Assembly (NCBI RefSeq): GCF_030247195.1
Contig: NC_080672.1
Span: 82,334,113-82,398,112, forward strand
DNA: 64,000 bases
Direction of reading: 5' to 3'
From: Topomyia yanbarensis
Lineage: Eukaryota; Arthropoda; Insecta; Diptera; Culicidae
The stretch's first letter is position 1; the number at the start of each line of letters is the position of its first letter. Made by a program: the position numbers and the translations under genes. The notes under the pieces were generated by a model. The model did no database searches. It was not told where the DNA came from and saw nothing but the letters and a program-made list of their open reading frames with translations. Shown in pieces: positions 60,901-64,000 of this stretch.

Positions 60901-62114
60901 CTCAGGCTTAGAGCGCTTAATATCGCACATTGGGGTCATCCAGGAGTTGTCAGTATGCGTCGGATCCTTCGTGAAAAAGTATGGTGGCCTTACATGGATA
61001 GAGATATTAGTGATCGAATCCAGGGCTGCGCCGGGTGCGCAGCGGTAGGCAATCAAGGGCCTCCGGAACCAATGATACGTAAGGAAATGCCAGATCGCCC
61101 ATGGCAGGAAATTGCAATTGATTTTTTTCTCTGCGAAGGTATGCGCAACATTCCTTGTAATCGTTGATTACTATAGTCGCTTCTTGAAGATTATCGAGAT
61201 GAAAGGTACAACGGCAGCCAAAACTATTGACGCTCTTGAAACCGTATTTGTTGAACAATCATATCCAGAGTCAATTCGTAGTGACAATGGGCCGCCTTTT
61301 GCTAGTGAAGAATTTTCAAACTACTGCATTCGGAAGAATATAAGATTGATTCGTACTATTCCTTACTGGCCGCAAATGAATGGTTTAGTCGAGAGACAGA
61401 ATCAAGGAATTTTGCGTGCTCTGAGAATCGCTAAAGCAATTAACGCTGACTGGCGTGCTGCTGTCAAAGACCATGTTCACATGTACAATACAACTCCTCA
61501 TACAATGACTGGCAAAGCACCTATGGAAATGTTAACCGGAAGACCGGTCAAGGATTTGTTACCTTCCTTGAGGACTGAACCATATTGGAATCGCGATGAA
61601 GGTGCCCGTGACAGTGACGCTAAAAAAAGATGAAAGGGAAGATCTATGCAGACAATCGTAGACATGCAAAAGCATCCGAAATCGTTGAAGGCGATACTGT
61701 CTTGCTGAAAAATTTTGAAACCGGGAAGCTGGAGCCAAACTTTAAGATGGAAACATTTAAGGTCATCAAGAAAAATGGGATCGACACAATCGTGGAAAAT
61801 GAAGAAGGCGTGAGATATCGACGATCTGTATCACATCTGAAGAAGTGGATCAAACCGCAACCAGAAATGAAGCAAACATCCTAGTGAGAAATTTTGGTTT
61901 TTACCAAATTTTCCTCCTTAGGGTGAAATATAGCATAGTATCACCACAAAATAATTCGTCAACTAACCCACAGCTACCAAACACTGGCATGACGGATGGG
62001 AGAGATTTACCAGAAAAGAGAAGTGGATCTGGGGATGATCAAGTTGGAGATGAAGACGGATTTAATCCAAAGCGTCCAAGAAGGACTAAGAAGTTGCCGG
62101 CGCGATATCATTAG
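57901..62114 (+). pseudogene. Ty3/gypsy-type gag-pol, several frameshifts
   Basis: Old retrotransposon copy. Gag (57901-58846) has a frame change near 58370 and two zinc knuckles, the second CNRCGNMGHFERKC (CX2CX4HX4C) near 58645-58690. Protease with DSGA at 59055-59066, then a frame change near 59150. RT with LDITSAFHHIEL, FGINCAPEIFQ and catalytic YIDD at 59873-59884; RNase H with YVDASAVGLGAVLTQ and the YSDHKTLKY block. Frame change near 60630. Integrase with an H-H-C-C finger (HWGHPG...CAGC) and a D,D35E core: VDYYSRF, SDNGPPF, VERQNQ. Further changes near 61123 (T run), 61623 (A run) and about 61880. Apart from these the frames are stop-free. Pol ends with a basic RRTKKLPARYH at 62114. 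No env-like frame follows. Confidence 0.9.
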
Positions 62115-62150
62115 TGGGTAATATGTGTTGTTTGTATATTTATATATCCA
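62115..62150. other. Junction between gypsy pol end and R1 LINE
   Basis: Short AT-rich stretch with no match to the proposed 5' LTR start (TGTAGAGTC). The 3' LTR is not visible; it may lie beyond the LINE outside the window or be lost. Confidence 0.4.
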
Positions 62151-62507
62151 TTTAACTGAACTCCGCTAGCGAATGACGGATCCCAATAGTAGCATGTCTG
62201 TAATAACATACGTACATGGAACTATTGAGATCCAGAGCTACAGGTCCAAAGCCCTGGTAAAGGAGGATGGTTGTGATGATCCGGGCCGAGATCACCACGT
62301 AAAGCAAGGTAGGGCATAACCCCAATTCCAAGGCGTGAAGCGACCCGTGCCGAGGGATGAGTGATCGAGGGGGTGAAAAAGATGCTCGATCGTTAACGGA
62401 GCCTGTGGGGTACCTGGGCAACCCCCACAGTAAGCGTCCCTTACCACGCTAATGCGGAGCTCTGGCGTGGCGGACATATATTTCTCGCGCTACTCGTGGG
62501 ACTATAC

Positions 62508-63980
62508 ATGGAGGCAAACAAAAATAAAAATAAACAGACGGAGGTGCCAAACCCCTTCGCAAGAGGTGGTTTGGCGAGGTCTCCCCCCCGTGGGGAGAGT
62601 AGTGGAGCGATGAGTGCTGCACCCGAAAGCACCAGCGACCCCCCAGCAGCGGTAGGCAATACCCCTACCAATGCATCGGAGGGGCCAATAGCTGCGATGC
62701 GCAAAGTAGCGAAGCAACTCGATGCTATAATCGACTTCGCTAGCGCAAAGCAGAACATAGCCAAGGAGTTGAAGTTGAGCCTTCTGGAGCTCCGGAAAGC
62801 TGTTCGTGTCGCAAGACAGGAACAGCAGGCATATGTTGAGAGGGTGGAATGTCGGGAGAGGCCCGACAGAGAAACCCAGACAGTGGCCTCCAATAGGGAG
62901 GAAAGAGAGAAGGTCAATAGAGGTTCACAGACAGTGGCCTTTACCTTCTACGGAGCAGCCACGTCGATCGGAGCGGCGACCGAGTTCCCCTCGAAGGGAA
63001 AAGGAAAGGGCAATCGCAAGACGGCATCGAATGCGAAGCGCCCTAGGAAGTCGCCAGGAGAGGGTGCCAAAACCGACACCACTCGGCGTGCAACCGTCAA
63101 GGTCAAACGCCGCCTGGGTGAGGTAAGCGAGGGCGAGAGTGACCTCGCTGTGGAGAGCGATGGTACCAGCAACCCGGCACAACCGGGGCAGGGGGGCTCA
63201 AACCCCTGGACGCTGGTTACCAAGAAAAAGCCGGCACCGAAACCGGAGGTACCGCGGCCTGCGAGGAAGGCCAAGGACAGAGGCGAAGCCTTGTGGTTAA
63301 AAACCGACAAGGACAAATACGCCGATGTCCTTAAATCGATGAAGGCGGCCGAAAGCCTCTCGGCCCTTGGGCAGGATGTGCGTAGCGTAAGACGCACCAA
63401 CACGGGAGAGATGCTCCTGGTGCTGAAGCGAGGCGCACAATCAAGTGCAATATATAAGGCCTTGGCTCAAGAGGTCCTTGGCGAGGGCGCCCAAATTAGG
63501 TCGCTAGGTGCGGAAACAACTCTCCAGTGCAAGCACTTGGACGAGTTCGCGACCGCAGAAGACGTCGTCGCAGCCGTCAAGGAGCACTGCGGCGTCACAA
63601 TCGAGCGGGCCTCTGTGCGATTGAGGGACGGACCCTCTGGCACCCAAGTAGCCTACCTCAGGCTACTCAATGCGGATGCCAAAAAGGTAACCGAGAAAGG
63701 GAAGCTGAAGATCGGCTGGTCGGTATGCCCTATTAGTATACCCCAGCCGCCTTCAGTGGACAGGTGCTATCGGTGCCTAGAATCCGGCCATAAAGCTTAC
63801 GAATGCAAAGGCCTAGACAGGAGCAAGCTATGTCGTCGATGCGGCGAGGAGGGGCATAAAGAGCGGGGGTGCACTAAGGCATATAAGTGCCTTATCTGCA
63901 CCGCTAAGAAGCAAGCCCATAAACATGCTATGGGCGGACCTTCGTGTCCCTTCGGCGAGTTAAATAAGAAGAAGCCGTGA
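62508..63980 (+). CDS. R1-type LINE ORF1 (gag-like nucleic-acid-binding protein)
   Basis: Intact 490-residue frame beginning MEANKNKNKQTEVPNPFARG. ORF1 proteins of R1-clade LINEs bind the element RNA and form the ribonucleoprotein used for retrotransposition. Seen: charged low-complexity N-terminal half with a short heptad-like segment (LSLLELRKAVRVARQEQQAY, about residues 89-108), basic stretch RKTASNAKRPRKSPGEGAK, then a domain ending in three zinc knuckles: CYRCLESGHKAYEC, CRRCGEEGHKERGC and CLICTAKKQAHKHA...C. The CCHC triplet near the C-terminus is the R1/I-type arrangement. The stop TGA at 63978-63980 is immediately followed or overlapped by ORF2. Upstream GTG at 62496 is in frame but the ATG at 62508 is preferred. 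No disruption, so this copy may be young. Confidence 0.88.
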   Translation: MEANKNKNKQTEVPNPFARGGLARSPPRGESSGAMSAAPESTSDPPAAVGNTPTNASEGPIAAMRKVAKQLDAIIDFASAKQNIAKELKLSLLELRKAVRVARQEQQAYVERVECRERPDRETQTVASNREEREKVNRGSQTVAFTFYGAATSIGAATEFPSKGKGKGNRKTASNAKRPRKSPGEGAKTDTTRRATVKVKRRLGEVSEGESDLAVESDGTSNPAQPGQGGSNPWTLVTKKKPAPKPEVPRPARKAKDRGEALWLKTDKDKYADVLKSMKAAESLSALGQDVRSVRRTNTGEMLLVLKRGAQSSAIYKALAQEVLGEGAQIRSLGAETTLQCKHLDEFATAEDVVAAVKEHCGVTIERASVRLRDGPSGTQVAYLRLLNADAKKVTEKGKLKIGWSVCPISIPQPPSVDRCYRCLESGHKAYECKGLDRSKLCRRCGEEGHKERGCTKAYKCLICTAKKQAHKHAMGGPSCPFGELNKKKP

Positions 63981-64000
63981 GAGTCACACAGCTAAATCTT
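63975..64000 (+). CDS. R1-type LINE ORF2, first codons (partial)
   Basis: In a frame different from ORF1, the last bases read AVRVTQLNL, matching the usual start of the R1 ORF2 endonuclease (-LQxNLNHC-). No ATG is seen at the junction, so ORF2 may begin by reinitiation or frameshifting at the ORF1 stop. Runs off the window. Confidence 0.5.

Larger units (their letters stand above)
62150..64000 (+). mobile_element. R1-type LINE, 5' part
   Basis: GC-rich sequence contrasting with the AT-rich surroundings. 5'UTR about 62150-62507, ORF1 62508-63980, and the start of ORF2 at the window end. Full-length R1-group elements are about 5-6 kb, so most of ORF2 lies to the right. The exact 5' boundary is uncertain by a few tens of bases. 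Confidence 0.8.

Noticed and set aside
62441..63403. Antisense frames of 151-158 codons opposite R1 ORF1
   Set aside because: GC-rich shadow frames of the real ORF1.

Overview
This window is eukaryotic, and a culicine (Aedes-like) mosquito is the most likely source. The grounds are compact insect-style introns with GT-AG borders, four genes with insect-type relatives, two tRNA-derived SINE copies resembling the mosquito Feilai family, and very dense nested transposable elements of kinds typical of culicine genomes (I-, R1- and CR1/Jockey-type LINEs, Pao and gypsy LTR elements, hAT, piggyBac-like and pogo-like elements, and many MITEs). The species assignment is inference; no rRNA, tRNA gene, CRISPR array or bacterial-style operon was seen.

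Genes. Four single-copy-looking genes are supported: (1) the first two exons of a fatty acyl-CoA reductase on the minus strand (8171-8842), whose remaining exons are not in the window; (2) a tiny two-exon gene for the ATP synthase subunit DAPIT/USMG5 on the plus strand (35216-35435); (3) a complete two-exon HMG20A/B-like chromatin protein on the minus strand (36481-37598, 302 residues); (4) a six-exon STARD7-like lipid-transfer protein on the plus strand (48826-51560, 480 residues). Nothing suggests that these genes act together; they are separated by repeats.

Layout. 1-4500: an I-clade LINE, internally deleted and broken by two TIR elements. 4640-8150: two related MITEs, another LINE tail, and a TIR element carrying a reversed LINE RT fragment. 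8150-12800: the FAR 5' end and AT-rich intergenic DNA with small MITEs and a SINE head. 12800-25530: a large inverted duplication. Its left arm has later received a 2.2-kb modular repeat element and a 3.7-kb hAT element; the right arm keeps both empty sites. The arms carry a Pao retrotransposon broken by a piggyBac-like element (TTAA) and a 177-bp hAT-like insert. 25530-26860: a pogo-like element sitting inside a (TA)n tract. 26870-33250: two GC-rich LTR-like modules, with a SINE and two large foldback elements (2.2 and 2.4 kb) inserted. 33250-38620: simple repeats, a LINE RT fragment, the DAPIT and HMG20 genes, and a foldback MITE. 38620-48060: a second copy of the modular element, three copies of a pogo-type MITE, another foldback element, direct duplications, and a hAT element containing a 9-bp minisatellite. 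48060-54600: STARD7 and its flanks. 54600-62115: a gypsy-type LTR element whose 5' LTR is split by a 2.1-kb TIR element and whose gag-pol carries at least six frame changes. 62150-64000: the 5' half of an R1-type LINE with an intact ORF1, running off the window.

The most informative structures are nested insertions whose target-site duplications can be read directly, several of them against an intact empty site inside the same window. I did not find a convincing new enzymatic or defence system. The best candidates for undescribed biology are the modular hairpin-ended 2.2-2.6-kb element and the large foldback elements.
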